NCBI GenBank assembly: GCA_958496175.1
Contig: OY292274.1
Coordinates: forward strand, 31,225,482 to 31,289,481
DNA length: 64,000 nucleotides
DNA from: Sisyra terminalis
Taxonomy: Eukaryota; Arthropoda; Insecta; Neuroptera; Sisyridae
Direction: 5' to 3'
Shown here: piece by piece, positions 35,748 through 48,348 of the stretch
How positions within the stretch are numbered: the stretch's first letter is position 1
Layout of the letters: every line of letters begins with the position of its first letter
Program-made: the position numbers and the translations under genes
Notes under the pieces: model-generated
What the model was told of the DNA's origin: nothing
Databases searched by the model: none
The model's input: the letters and a program-made list of their open reading frames with translations, nothing else

Positions 35748-36942
35748 TTATAAGGTAGGTTTTAGTTCTTGAAGTCTTTTTATTAACCGAGTCAATCGGT
35801 TTTTTTGACTTCGGTTCATTTTATTGTACAGAACTGTACACATTTCTATTAGTCCGGTTATATCGCTTGTGTGTTCTTTAATTATTTCGTCGATTTGTTG
35901 TCTTCCCTGAACCAAATCAAGTATGCCTCGCAATTGCTTCACACTTACTGGGAAATTATTACTCGGGACGGTTGTGTCAAATTCTTTTTCCAAGTTTGTC
36001 CAGGTCATCTCGTTATTACTTTCGTTTTCACTTTCGATTTTTTTCACTTTCTTTGTTTTTTTTTTTCGTTTTCGCAGGAATCGGACCCTCATCCTGAGTT
36101 GATCCATCCTCCCGATCACTATCCGTCCCACCTGACATTGGATCGTTGTCTCTGGTTTTTTCGGTGCTAGTCCTTTTTTCCTCGATGGTTATATCCTCGC
36201 CTCCTGATCTAGCTATTTCCTGGGAGCTTGTACTGGAGGTCCTTGGTCTTTTTCTGTTTTCCTCTTCTGTTGCACCTTTTTCTTCAGTCTTATTTGTATC
36301 GATTGGGGTCTGTTTGTCGCAGTTGTCTGATCTTTGGTGGAGCATGTTGCATCTAGAGCATTTTTTTATGCCCTCTCCTATATAGATTCGATAGTCCTCG
36401 TTATCGTGTTTAATAACTATTGAGTCTGGTTGAATTTTGGGATCGTAAGATTTGACGAATACAATTCGTCGGAAGCTATAAATGTGCTTATATTGCTCTT
36501 CCAACATTCCTACTCGGACGAATTGCATGTTCGAGATGACTTCAAATCCAACTTGGGACAATGCCGCTGTGACTATGTGATGGGGAATAGAAGGGCATAC
36601 ATTCGAGATTATTAATTTGGTGGATGGTGTAATTAGTCGTCTACATGTTAATGTGATGTCATTAATTGTTATTTTTTTAAATTTGTTTATATATTGGTCT
36701 ACTGTCTCTGTCGAGTTTAGATATATACAAACTCTGTTATTTGAGAGACGAGATGCGAACAGGATATTTTTTGGTCCAATTTGGGATCCAACGCATTTAA
36801 TATAATCGGATATTTTTGCTCCAGGCGTACTTTCAAAAACAATCGCTTGTTCTTTGGTAGGAAAATTTGGGGCTGTGTTGTTTGCCCTTGTCGTCATTTG
36901 GGCGTAAGTAATGTTGTTGGTAATGTTTTTAGTTGAAGTCAT
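35748..36942 (-). CDS. I-clade retrotransposon ORF1 (gag-like), one frame break
   Basis: RNA-binding ORF1 protein, present as two overlapping frames. The first (36,942-36,028, 304 codons) has a fold-like N-terminal two thirds (residues ~25-190, RRM-like by context), then 'KCSRCNMLHQRSDNC', a CCHC-like knuckle with unusual spacing (C-x2-C-x3-H-x5-C), then a long Glu/Ser/Thr/Lys-rich region. The second (in frame from about 36,066 to 35,748) carries a Lys-rich stretch and a helical C-terminus ending 'RLIKRLQELKPTL'. The frames meet in a run of eleven A at 36,066-36,056; ten A would keep one frame. This is either an inactivating one-base insertion, a sequencing error in a homopolymer, or a slippage site. 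The two-part protein would be about 400 residues. Confidence 0.85.
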
Positions 36943-37133
36943 TTTGGGAAAAAAATTATTTTTCTGTCGGGTGTTGTTTATTATTTTAGATAATGAATAA
37001 ATTCACTCACCGGCTTGGGAGTGAATCGATGTGTCTGGCTCGTTCTGGTCCACACTTGTAATTTTTGTTTTGTAAATTTTGTTATTCACAATCACTGAAC
37101 AGATCTGCATCTGACCGTGGTCAAATGACGAAT

Positions 37134-37145
37134 AATACATAGTTC
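37134..37145. repeat. target-site duplication, right copy
   Basis: AATACATAGTTC at the 5' end of the retrotransposon, matching 31,712-31,723. Confidence 0.9.
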
Positions 37146-40100
37146 GTATGTTCAAATGTTTTGTAATTTTATTGAATTGAGAGCTTGGTTAGCAAGTTTA
37201 AAAAGATTTTTCTTTATTATTCAGTTCCTCTTTTCGTCGGTTCAACTGTTTTGTTAAAAATTATTGATTACCTTTTTGTACACCCAGAAGAAGTTAAGTG
37301 TCCTTAATTCTTTCAATTTCTTTTAAACAAACTTTATACAGTATCCCAAATTAACGACAGAATTATTGATTCGTGTGAGAGCAATATTGATGGAATTACG
37401 TTGGTATTGAAGGAATTCAAAATTATTTAATTTCAAAGTATCAGTTTTGGCAACGTAAAGCTGCGTCTGGATATGCCGCTAAGGTGGTAGGGATTAACTG
37501 AGATACTGAGAGTATTACTGATCGTGTATCCACTATAGCTGCAGGTGAAATTATCACTGAAAACTTTTGGTCTTCTTAGTGATTGCTAGCAAAAAATCGA
37601 CAAGTTACTGCCAGTCTTTTGTCAACTGAAATATTGCTTCCCATAATTGTATTTTTTTTTCCAAATACGGTTTAATCGTAAACAGTAGTTTGTTTCATAA
37701 AGAGTCGTTCATTATATAATAGTTCTTGTAATTCTTAGCTTTTATTTTGATAAGTTCCTTGAGAAGCACCAAGTGAGAAAAATTTTGACGCCTATTTAGT
37801 TGGTCTTTTACCCAACGCTTAACAATACCTTTATAGTTATTGCTAAACATACTTACATACTAGTCCATACTGACAAAAATACTAATGAATTAGAATGACC
37901 GTATAAGAGTTAAAAATACTGATGGAGAATTAAATAAGTACCGTCATTATGGGTACTGAAAGTATTACTAATCGTGTAAGGTTCCCTTTAGATCACACTC
38001 GTTTAGTCTTCAATTTTAATTTTTTTAATTGTTATAAAAGGCAAGAAGAACATTTTAGATATGAAGTACACAATATGCTACAAATTTGTTGTAAAAATAT
38101 TACGAAAGTATTGTTTTAAAAAGTTGTCATTATGTGCTTTTATTTTTAATATTTACTAACCTTATTTTTTTCTTATGATTTCTGTGTATTTATAGTTTAT
38201 TTGAAACATGTTCAGTGTTTACACTCTTGCTGAGGTTCTTAGAATTCTAAAATTTATTGTGCTAGTATCGTATGGTATAAGTATGACATACAACAGTTTG
38301 TTGATTTTACTGATGAAGGGTGATTGATTTGGTGAAAAACTTTTTGAAACAAATTTAATATATAATATTTTCTAAAAAATAACATATTTCAAAAGAGTTT
38401 TCATTATAAAATCGTATATTTTCTTGAAATAAACATATCTCATGTTTAACGTAAACAAATTTTGTATATTATATGTTTCAAGAGAAAATTTGAAATAAAC
38501 TTGGAAATTGGTTCAATTTTAAATAAAACTACATTTTACTATGTATAAATGAAAAATGATGAATGGATTAAATTGGATGAATTTAAAAATCCAGTTATTT
38601 CTTTTTATTCAATTTTTTTTAGGGAATTTCAAGTATGCGATATGATTAATATTTATGTTTTTCAATTGACCTAAAATTCAAAAATTCAAAAGGGTAAATA
38701 AGTAGGTAAATAAGTTTATGTTATAACTTTACTTTTCAGTTTGAGGAAATGTTTCAATGTCAAATTTTTCCTTTTACATCATCTTCTTGGTATTTCTAAG
38801 AAAACAGTATTCATCATAAAAATAAAAAGTTTTTTATTTCATTTTTTGGCAACGTAGTTATTAAGCCGAAAATTTTGTAAATACTTTTTAAAACTGTCAT
38901 AAAACAACAGAAATTTAAATGTGATTTAACTACTACGTCTGCTTATGTTATGACTGGATAAGCGTTTAAATAAAGCCTTTCGTGCTTGTTAATACTATAA
39001 GTACTCATGTATTCCTATTTAATTCAGATTAAATTTGGGTGAATATAATTAAATAATGGTAAATCATTTGTTTATCCATAATAATGCTTCATTACAACCA
39101 TTAAGCCTATAAGCAGTAGTTACCATAGAAAGCTTAGAAGAACACAGAGAAGTACTAACTTTTCTAGCGATTAATTTGGCTTTAATTTGTTCATAACTTT
39201 ATTACAAAACTATTTTTAATTAAAACTATATAGCCATTTTAAATATTATTAAATATATTCATAATAGACCTTTTTAAGTTTCGAAAAATTAATGAAGTCT
39301 TATTCCATAAATTAATAAAAAATATTTAAAATCCTGTTCTGTTTTATACGACATATCCTATTAGTACATATACTGAAGCACAATCTGGAGACCTTGAGGC
39401 CAAGCTTTTAGCGAAGAAGCCATAAATGTTGAGAATAGCTCGTGGGACTAGGTCAGCTAGTTGAATCCTCTTATGTAAATTCTTCTCCAACAGTGAATCG
39501 AAAATTTGATTAAAAGAGATTAGTGGTATGTAATATTACCTATATGGTTCTTACAAAAATTCTAATTTATATTTTTTCAAAGTCAACATCACTAAAAATT
39601 TTCAGAAGGGTCAACGGCTTAACAATAGGGAAATAGAGAAACCGATAATTTTCTTATCCCTAGTTCAATTTTATTGAACTTTACTTTCTTTATTTAGTAA
39701 GCTATTAAAATGTTCATAAATTACTTCCCTGTATTTAAACCATGTATAAATTAATATTTTATTTCTTTTGTGCTACATTTATAAAATTATTTAGATATAC
39801 AAAAAGTACGATTATGTATATTCATACGATTTAAACTTGAGTAAAATATGGAAATATTTCGGAACACGTTTCAATTAATTTCCAACAAAAAAATAATATT
39901 ATAATTTTCAAAAAAGTTTATAATAAGTTCAATTTTTTCCAAATATTTGGAAACATATTTAGCTATTTGTAGCACAGATCTGGATGTCGTGATCTGGATC
40001 TGTCTGTCAATCATTATAATTATTCTTAGCCACACTTATATTATTTTGATTGTGGTGATTTTTGTTATTTTATTTTAAATAATATAACCTATGCGAGTAT

Positions 40101-42994
40101 AGTTGGCAGAAGCAATACCTGCAATCCATTTTTAATCTTTTTTACGACTTTTTCTACACAGTGCACTATAGTGTCATAATGATCCTACCTGTGTCATAAT
40201 GACCTTCATCAAGCTTCTAAAAATCATATTAATACAAACACATGTTTATAGAACTATTCAAGACATTCTTAATTGATAAATTGTTTATTTACCATAATAT
40301 AAAAGTACACAATATACATCTCAAACACAGCAACATTTTTTCTATATCACACACATACATTAAAAAATTTTTACATTAATTTTTTTTATAATAACTAAGG
40401 TAAAACGTGTTAATTAAAATGATTTTAAAAAGCAACGATACTAAGCATATGGCTTGTATACTTTATAAACTAGATTTGACGTAAACAAACATTAAACGTC
40501 TAAAATTGTCACTGGTACAATTTCGTATCAATTATTTAATACATATATAACAGGTCAGGACTATTTTTTTAAATGATTAAAAAAATGTGCATATGGTCTA
40601 TTGGTATTGTGTAGACGTAAGTAACACAAAATCTGCTGGGAAACGTAGCAATATTTATATAGTACATTTAACATGATTTTTTTTTTTGAAAATAGTTTAT
40701 CAGGATTATGAATTTCAATGTGACGTCAAAATATCACACATATAAATTTTAATATCAATGACAGCCCTAAGTCAATGTATGAGTGTGTTTTTGAATAGTA
40801 CCAATAGGACCTATATACTTGCATTACGTAGAGCTTATTGAAGATGGTTTTTGAGTGAATAATATAGGTATCTATAGTATATGTCTCTTTTTTCTAATAT
40901 TGAAGACATAGATACAAACATAAATTCTAAACTAACAAAAGTTTATATTTCATAAAATTTCCCATTAAATTTTTAAAAAGTGAAATAATAATGAAAAATA
41001 AATTTTGAATATAAATTTTGATGATACCCTTGAATTAACTATCTGCCCATGTGCGTTGAATATTTTGCAACTAATTGCAATAGTTAACGTTTCTGCGAAG
41101 GTTAAATATTCAAGAACATTAATTTGTACAATCACTGATTCAATTTGATTAGTTAATACGAAGTAAAATAAAATTAAGTAGTTAAAATATTATACGGTGG
41201 GATTTTTTTCTACAAGCAATGGAGGTAGTATAATATACAAATAAACTAAGTAATATTTAAAGTTGTTGTTTATCGTACTTTTATGAATATTTTATTAATG
41301 GAATTTGAGGTTTCGTAGGAAATCCTTTTATTTGCTTTATAAACCAATTTAAAGTAAGTTAGCAGAATCAGAGTTATCCGAAAGTGTTTGTATATTAGTC
41401 ATGGTCATCATGGTTTCTCAAAAAAAAAAAAAAAAAATTAAACTCGCATACATATTTTGGCCATCTTTTGTTGTAGTCCAAGGTTTTCTATACTCATGGT
41501 TTGACATTTAATTTTTCCGGTATAACGTGTTCTAATTATTTATATTAGTTTTTCAAAATTAATGAAAAATTATAGTTCAGAATTTTTTACAGAAACATAG
41601 GCAATTAATGTAAGTTAGCTATAGTTTTAGTACGTTTGTCTTTACATACAAACTTTTTGACTCACAATTTAATATTGTTTAAATTTTGCAACGTTTAATC
41701 TTATTTTAATAAATTTCACTTATTTTACTTTTTTATCAAAAAGCTTTTTATTACCTTTAGAACGCTCATATCAAGTTAAAAGATAGTTCTACTTTTTATA
41801 AAGTAGAATAAAATAAGCGATAATTTGTTTATTTCTTTTTTTTATTAAAATTATCCTAAAGCAATTTTGAATATCCTTGAAGTTTTTAGGATAATATACG
41901 AAATATGAGTCGAATAGCATGTTATAACAACCATTTTCAGCTACAGGCCTTAAATAAATGATAATTTTTTTCGTGATATTTTTGCGTTCAATTTTTTATA
42001 TCCAAATTTTAATTAGCCATTGAAAGTTGATGGAAATAGCGAAGTATTGTACCATTACCTCATTGGGTATTTATCACTGTAATTTACGTACCAAGGTTAT
42101 AAAATCAAGGTTTGTTCCTTGTCTTATGTTCGCCATTCGCACCTTCAGCTCAATGCATTCAACGTAGACCTGACCGTTACAAGTTGCTGGCCTTCTTTTG
42201 CAATTCCTCCTCCCCACACATAACAAATGTACATAGTTCTCTGATGTCATACATTCAAAATTTTAGTGCTTAGAAAAAAGTATGAACTGTTTGTTTAAAT
42301 GACCATGAATATGAAATTTATCTTTAGCAAGGGTAGACATAAGGTGTAGTAGTTTCGCATAAATTTCTCGATTTGTCATGTTGACTTATGCTAATATTTG
42401 TTATATTATTAGACAATATATAGATGAAATTGATTGCCAATATTTTTGAAAGATATTTTCGATTGGTAAATGCCGGTGTACAACTGCAGTCTCCCTCCGA
42501 AAATTTGTAAAAGTTGATATCTAATACGTCCGGCCAAGGTAATGCCCCAAGCTTCTTTAAGCTTAGTTTTAGTAAATTCTTAGAAAAAATTTCTAATAAG
42601 TTTGATTTTTCTTTGTTTACTCTTCTCAACAAAAATAATATTATAGTTCAAAGCCACTTCGAGCAACCTACTTTTAGATATATAGGTAACGAAAGAAAAA
42701 TATTTCTATGATGTTGTCTTTAGTTGTAATTTTTACATTGTTTCGGATACAATAACAGTTTTTACATTATAAATAGAACTCAAACTTTAAAAATTTCTTA
42801 CTGTTACCAACGTATTCTGACAATAATAAGGCTTAAATTACTTACTAGTAATTACTTACTTCTTAACAGTATGATATCATGGTATCTAAACTTTGTAAAT
42901 ACTTCTCTTTACAATTTTCATTTGATGGAATAACTAAGAAAAATGTTAAAGTTTGACTTTTACGCAATTTTATTTTTCGCTATATGTCCTAATA
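37146..42994. other. long AT-rich stretch without recognised gene
   Basis: No gene recognised. A ~25-bp motif (ACTGAGAGTATTACTGATCG) at ~37,505 recurs as ACTGAAAGTATTACTAATCG at ~37,952. A weak inverted pair (TATTGGTA type) at ~40,595 and ~40,805 may be a degraded MITE. A poly-A run lies at 41,420-41,437. Confidence 0.4.
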
Positions 42995-43614
42995 CAGTCC
43001 CGGGCCATATTATTAGCCGCACTTAACATTTTATACAAAATGTACATACTCTACTAAAATAAATTTAATATTGTTTACTTTTTACATTGTAAAAAATTAT
43101 TGATTTTTAAGTAATATATTTTCTGGGTAAGAGTAAAACCTTGTTTATTATCCCTATTATCCTACTTTAAGATAATAGTCTTGATTTGAAACCCATTGAA
43201 AATATGTGGAAATTGCTGAAGAAAAAAGTAGCTAAAGAGGTGGTCACAACAGAAAAATAGCCCTCAGAAAAAATATTAAAGTATGGAATCATCATCCACA
43301 AATACAGCAGACGGTATTGTTCTATATAGACAGCATACTATGCAGAATGGGAAACTTAAATATTAGTAAACGAGCTTGTTATTAAATATTAAACAATTCA
43401 GCACGCCATAATTAAGATGTTTAGTCAATTTGATGGTAAAAATTTGTTTTGTATTAAATATGATTTTTGTTCACGCTAGTTGGTAATAAAAGTAATAATT
43501 AAAATTTGTACAGGAAAGTTGAACCCAATCGAAAATATGAACCCAAAATATAATAACTCTTACTTCAGATCCTATACAAAACCTATGGACGTCTATTAAT
43601 ATGGCCAGGAACTG
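42995..43614 (+). mobile_element. Tc1-like deletion derivative, copy 2
   Basis: 620 bp, flanked by TA on both sides. Ends CAGTCCCGGGCCATATTATT and, reverse complemented, CAGTTCCTGGCCATATTAAT. It shares the whole layout of copy 1 at 17,259, including the retained transposase block 'KPIENMWKLLKKKVAKEVV' and the in-frame TAG shortly after it, so both descend from one deleted progenitor. The transposase is not functional. Confidence 0.88.
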
Positions 43615-46600
43615 TATATAGATGACATTTTTCTGATTAAAATTTTTTCGTAACAACGCTTTTTTTAAGTTATTTTTTGTTTGTTTTTAAGATACATGAT
43701 CCATAAATTTTTTTATTTCGTAATAGTTTTTTGTTACAGTATAAATCATCACTAACTTCAATACATTACTAAAAAAACGTTTTAAAATTTTAACTTTCAT
43801 CGGTTTTAATATCATTAAGATGAAAACAAAGTTTTATTCGCTCTATTAGAAGCCAAATCGACACAAGCGTTCATTCTCAGTGGCCAGTTTAAGCGTTAGA
43901 GTAGGCTATTTTCCGACGGCTGAATAGAAAATAAATCAAATAAGAATCAATGGATAGCTGTCGTTTAAAGGCGCAAGTAAATAGTATCATAACCCTAATT
44001 TAATCAATAGCGACAATTCAGAGAATAGCAAAACTTTTAAATTTGTAAGTTTGAAATAAGTTTTATTTTTTTAAGTCAAAAGTAATGAAATTATTATCAA
44101 TTTAAGAATGCCTTTTTTAAATTTTAAAATTTTAAATACTATTATTAAAAATACCTTTTTTTAAAGCATTTAATTATTTTATTTTTATTCCTTGTCGTCA
44201 ATTATTTTTGGGCTTTCATATACATTTAAAGTGATACAACTTTATGTTTACTGCATTTTTTTTTTTAATAATTATACGTACATGTGTTTGGTTAAGTTCA
44301 CTTAAATACGATACAGTAATCAATATAAAATTTCACATATTTCTTTATGTAGATATTTTTATTATTTTTTATTAACATGCATATGAAAATATACTCTAAT
44401 AGCTTTCAGTAGTTCAAATCTTGTATGGCGCTGCAGTTACATACACATCGAACACATTATGAAAAGTACTTAAAAGGTAGACACTTTTCTTATATTTTTT
44501 CATAAACATAAATATAAAATACAACGTCTTTATCTATCTGTTTTAAGGCTCTATCAATTGAAATCTATGGGCCTGATTTTATTTATACTTTTTTAAATCA
44601 CAGAAAATGTGTTTTCATTGGTTTTTAGTATACCTATGGTTTCGATAACAAACACCAAATGTTAGCAATTACTACTTTTAATGAAAACTGTCTAAAATTT
44701 TCAACTGAAAATGACAAACTTGGATTTCTTTCCTTTGGATAAAGCTAAAATAAACCTCAACTAGCTATGGTAACATTTTTTTCAATTTACAATCATAAAG
44801 ATTAAAACAAAACGTATAATTATTCTTTCCAATTTTCATCGACAACTGAAAACTTGTGAAAACTGAAACTTAATAATTGTCTAATATAGTAGAAACTTGG
44901 TGTCCACTTTGTTTAATTCTCGAATTAAGTGATAGCATATAGTTGATTTAAAAACTTTATATACCTTCCAATAAGAGTATCGTTACTTTTTTATTTTTGA
45001 TACTTCAAATGATTTATAACATTTTTGTGGTATGTCATGTTAATAGTTTATACTGAAAACCTTATAAATTTTAAGCCAAGTAAAAGCTAGAAGGTAAGTA
45101 ATAAAATGAGAAGTATTTTTTCCGTAATTTATATCATTACTTTTTTACATTCGAAGCGTTATATATTAGTTATATGCAAATTATTCTTCGTATTATTTAC
45201 TATTGTTAATAAATCAAATATACCCATAGAAAATGTGTTTGTTCGTACACATGAGATTTGAAAAACACTCATTTTAAAAGAGAAAAAAAGTTGTTACAAA
45301 TTTTCTTCTTATTTTCCATAACTTTATTGTATTTCTGCCTTCAATTCAACGTTTTTTTATGATGTCATGAGTTTAAAGAGCTAATAACAAAACATGATGA
45401 CAATGTTTAAAGTATGTCTGGAAAAACTAAACTTCCACTGAGCAACATATTTTGCTCCAGCATGAAGTCAAATTAAATGTCTAAATATTTTTTAATTTTT
45501 TTTAATAATTATAAAATTTAAACATGGTACGAAGCAGAATCAAATCTAAAGAAAAAATTACCATGCAATTGTACATTACCTACCGGTTTCTTAGCTTATC
45601 TCAACTTTTCTTCAGCTAGGAGTATTTTTCTGTCGACATTGTTATCTTTTACATATTCACATGAATATATTTATTTCCAATTTTAATTAAATTTCGTACT
45701 AAATTTAGTCTTGAAAATATTTTTTTTTGACTTCTAAAATCGAACCAAATATATACGTTACTACAAACAAAGAAAACAAATACGAAAGATACTTTTTAAC
45801 TTATTGAAATTTGAAACATACGCATTATGTACTTTACATAAATTCATCAATAAAAAGACCATACAGAATATTTCAATACATACCTACTAAATGACACCTG
45901 CGGTTTGTTCAGCGAAAAGATACGTCTCTAACAAAAATTGTTGTTATTAAATAATATTTTTATTTCATTGGTTTCAGTAGATTGTTATTTGTGATGTTCT
46001 CATTTCATTACATGAAATTACAAACTAATTAATTATTATTATATTTAACTTTTACAATTAGAGGGATTTTTGTTGTTAAACAGTTGTTTATGAAATGAAA
46101 AAGGTGTCATATAGAAATAATAACCTAGTTATTTTTATTTTCACAAAATAATTTTTTTAAATCAGCAAAATGAAAACTATTTCGTCACTTTTTGAAGCAT
46201 CAGTAATAACAATGAATGTGCTAAACATTGTATTGTACTAGTAATACATTTGAATCGGAATTGCACAAGCTTTATCCAAAATAGAAGTTTAATTGAAATT
46301 TTCTTTCCACAAGAATTTTCCAACACTTTTGGATGGATTCGAATTTGTTATCACAACACATCGTATTAAGAGTGGATTTCTTGATTACCAACCTTGAAAA
46401 ATATTCGGTACATACGCATAATTTAGATAATACCATAAAAGTATATCTAATATAGTACAGATATTCAAAGATTTAAGTTTTTATTTTTTTGATTTTTTTG
46501 CAAAAAAAGTTTAAGTGTATGAATTTTTATAACTAATTACAAATTAATATAAGGTTTGAAAGTAAAAATGTGGCTATATTTTACTTTTTTGATATTTCAA

Positions 46601-46675
46601 AAATATTTTCGACAAAATCTGTTTTTTTTCATAAAAAATTATCTCAAGAAAATCGGACTTTGCTTCCTTAATTGT
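43615..46675. other. long AT-rich stretch without recognised gene
   Basis: Nothing recognised beyond homopolymer runs and short chance frames. Confidence 0.4.
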
Positions 46676-46960
46676 GATTTTTCAATTCTGGAACCATTCC
46701 TGTATGATGAGAAATGTACCTTTTAGTTCCTCCAGCACGGCATTAGAGCTGTCGTTACTTGCAAGTAAAGCAGTATTATCTGCAAAAGTAGCCCCTTCCG
46801 TAATGGATATGTTGGATATGAAGATTAGTTAAAGAATCGGCCCTAAAATACTTGTAGGACACCTTCTTTAATTGGAAGTGCCGATATACCTTCCTTCTTG
46901 CAAAACGTAGAATTTCCTATTTTCCAGATATAAGGTAATTATTTCTGATCAGTGAAAAAT
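46676..46960 (-). pseudogene. Jockey-type reverse transcriptase fragment
   Basis: Minus-strand translation gives pieces such as 'SILGPIL.LIFISNIS', 'TEGATFADNTALLASNDSSNAVLEELKG' and 'IIQEWFQN', the RT segment from GxPQGSxLGP to the YADD box and beyond. YADD has become ADN, and frameshifts are present. About 285 bp remain. Confidence 0.75.
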
Positions 46961-47528
46961 TAAAACATAAAGAAAATGATTGATTGTGATATTCACCTAT
47001 GGATATGACTAAACGATGAGTGTAAAATTTAAGCACAAAGGAAATAAAAACAAAAGGAAATAAAATTTGTTTTACGACGGTTTAATAAAAACGAGTGCAA
47101 ATATAGAAAAATATTAATAAAGTTTAATTTAATTAAAAAATAAATATTGCACTTTCATATTTTAAGCTAGCAAAAATAAATATTTATAAAAAATTCAATT
47201 ATTCATACACTTCATTGTTAAGTGTGTTTGAAGAATTTAACACATGGATTCTTATCTTTTTCATATATAATATAAACGAAATTAGCGTAACAATAAAAGT
47301 TACAATAATTCAATAAAACTAGATGCTTTTTTTTACGCACAAAATAAAAAATATGAAATATCTGACCTTTAAAGTGAATTAAAATTTGAATGAATAAGTT
47401 ATGATGGTCTTGCCAAATATTTATGAGAAAATAACATTGAAGACATTCCAAAAAATTCATGGAAATTATTTTTGATTTTATTTTTCCTTTTTATATGAAT
47501 GTTTGCCTCGATAATATATTTTAGATAG
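46961..47528. other. intergenic, AT-rich
   Basis: Nothing recognised. Confidence 0.35.
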
Positions 47529-47582
47529 CAGAGCTGTCAGAAAAAAGTATCTTAATTATTTTAAAGCATCTAAGATATTGTG

Positions 47583-47712
47583 TCTTAGTTCCTTTATTTT
47601 TTGGCAAAAGGAATCAATTATCTTAGATACTTTTTAAGTTACAAGATACAGTTCCTTTTAAAAAGTATCTAAGATAATTGATTCCTTTTGCCAAAAAATA
47701 AAGGAACTAAGA
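47583..47712. repeat. perfect 53-bp inverted repeat, 24-bp spacer
   Basis: Arms 47,583-47,635 and 47,660-47,712 are exact reverse complements (start TCTTAGTTCCTTTA). Confidence 0.92.
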
Positions 47713-47760
47713 TACTTTTTAAAAGGAACTGTATCTTGTAACTTAAAAAGTATCTAAGAT
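47620..47760. repeat. perfect 51-bp inverted repeat overlapping the previous one
   Basis: Arms 47,620-47,670 and 47,710-47,760 are exact reverse complements (start ATCTTAGATACTTTTT), with a 39-bp spacer. They overlap the 53-bp pair, so only one of the two hairpins can form at a time. Confidence 0.92.
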
Positions 47761-47892
47761 ACCGAAAAGTACCCTAGGTACCGAGGGATTAAGTACAGAA
47801 TTTTCTTTTGTTTTGTTCTACTAGATTCAATTTATACATCTTATTTTAATCTTCTATCCTTTTTAAGTGAGTTATGTTTATAAAGGATTAAA

Positions 47893-48073
47893 CAGGCCAT
47901 TCACGCTCTGACTTGCAGTCCAACATGTGGTTCGACTTTCGAAGTTAAATCTAAAGTCGGACTGTGAATAGTGTTGTTGGATGTTGAATGGCTAGTCGGA
48001 CTAGTCGGATCATTTAGGCGATCCAACTAGTAGTCCGACTAGTTGGACTACAAGACGGAGCGTGAATGGCCTG
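47893..48073. mobile_element. 181-bp MITE nested in the hAT-like element
   Basis: Perfect 16-bp inverted ends CAGGCCATTCACGCTC / GAGCGTGAATGGCCTG, continuing imperfectly through CTTG.AGTCCAAC to about 33 bp. The inside repeats AGTCGGACTAG-type units and is GC-richer than the host sequence. Flanks show no clear duplication. Confidence 0.72.
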
Positions 48074-48348
48074 CTTTCGGCAAACATATTTTCTTCTTCT
48101 TTTTTCCAAATTAATAAAGAAAAGAAATATCTTATCTGATTACCAAAGAATTTTATCTAATATGTAACAAAACTTAGTTCATGCATAATATACAGAGTAA
48201 CTAATAAGTTTATTTTTAAGTATCTTAAAAGAAACTTAAGATAAATATTTAAGTTCCCTTTTCTTACCCAAAGTAACTTTAGACACTTTTTTAAAAAGTA
48301 ACTTATCTAGTTTCAAGATACTTTAAAAAAGTATCTTTAACAGCTCTG

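Larger units (their letters stand above)
31724..37133 (-). mobile_element. full-length I-clade non-LTR retrotransposon
   Basis: About 5.41 kb on the minus strand: 5'UTR of ~190 bp, ORF1 (36,942 to ~35,748, with one frame break), ORF2 (35,737-31,940), a ~200-bp 3'UTR with short AATTCTAATAAATGATAATA-like repeats, and an A-rich tail (T-run at 31,724). It is flanked by perfect 12-bp direct repeats. The order endonuclease, RT, RNase H, CCHC and the 'LSVTLF' RT motif place it in the I clade or close to it. It is recent: identical target-site duplications and an undamaged 1,265-codon ORF2. Confidence 0.93.
47529..48348. mobile_element. palindrome-rich hAT-like non-autonomous element
   Basis: Ends CAGAGCTGT at 47,529 and ACAGCTCTG at 48,340-48,348; the CAG(A/G)G start is typical of hAT elements. 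Both arms are built from variants of AAAAGTATCTTA. No coding capacity. Flanking 8-mers do not match convincingly, so the duplication is lost or the boundary is off by a few bases. It contains a separate 181-bp MITE and a pair of perfect long hairpins, described apart. Confidence 0.6.

Noticed and set aside
32166..36805. Many 60-100-codon frames on the plus strand
   Set aside because: They lie opposite the retrotransposon ORF1 and ORF2 and mirror their codon composition; no motif of their own.
39360..39520. Slightly GC-richer patch considered as a gene or element fragment
   Set aside because: No consistent frame or repeat structure on either strand.
42324..42632. 102-codon minus-strand frame
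   Set aside because: No recognisable family, splice context or compositional shift strong enough to call a gene.
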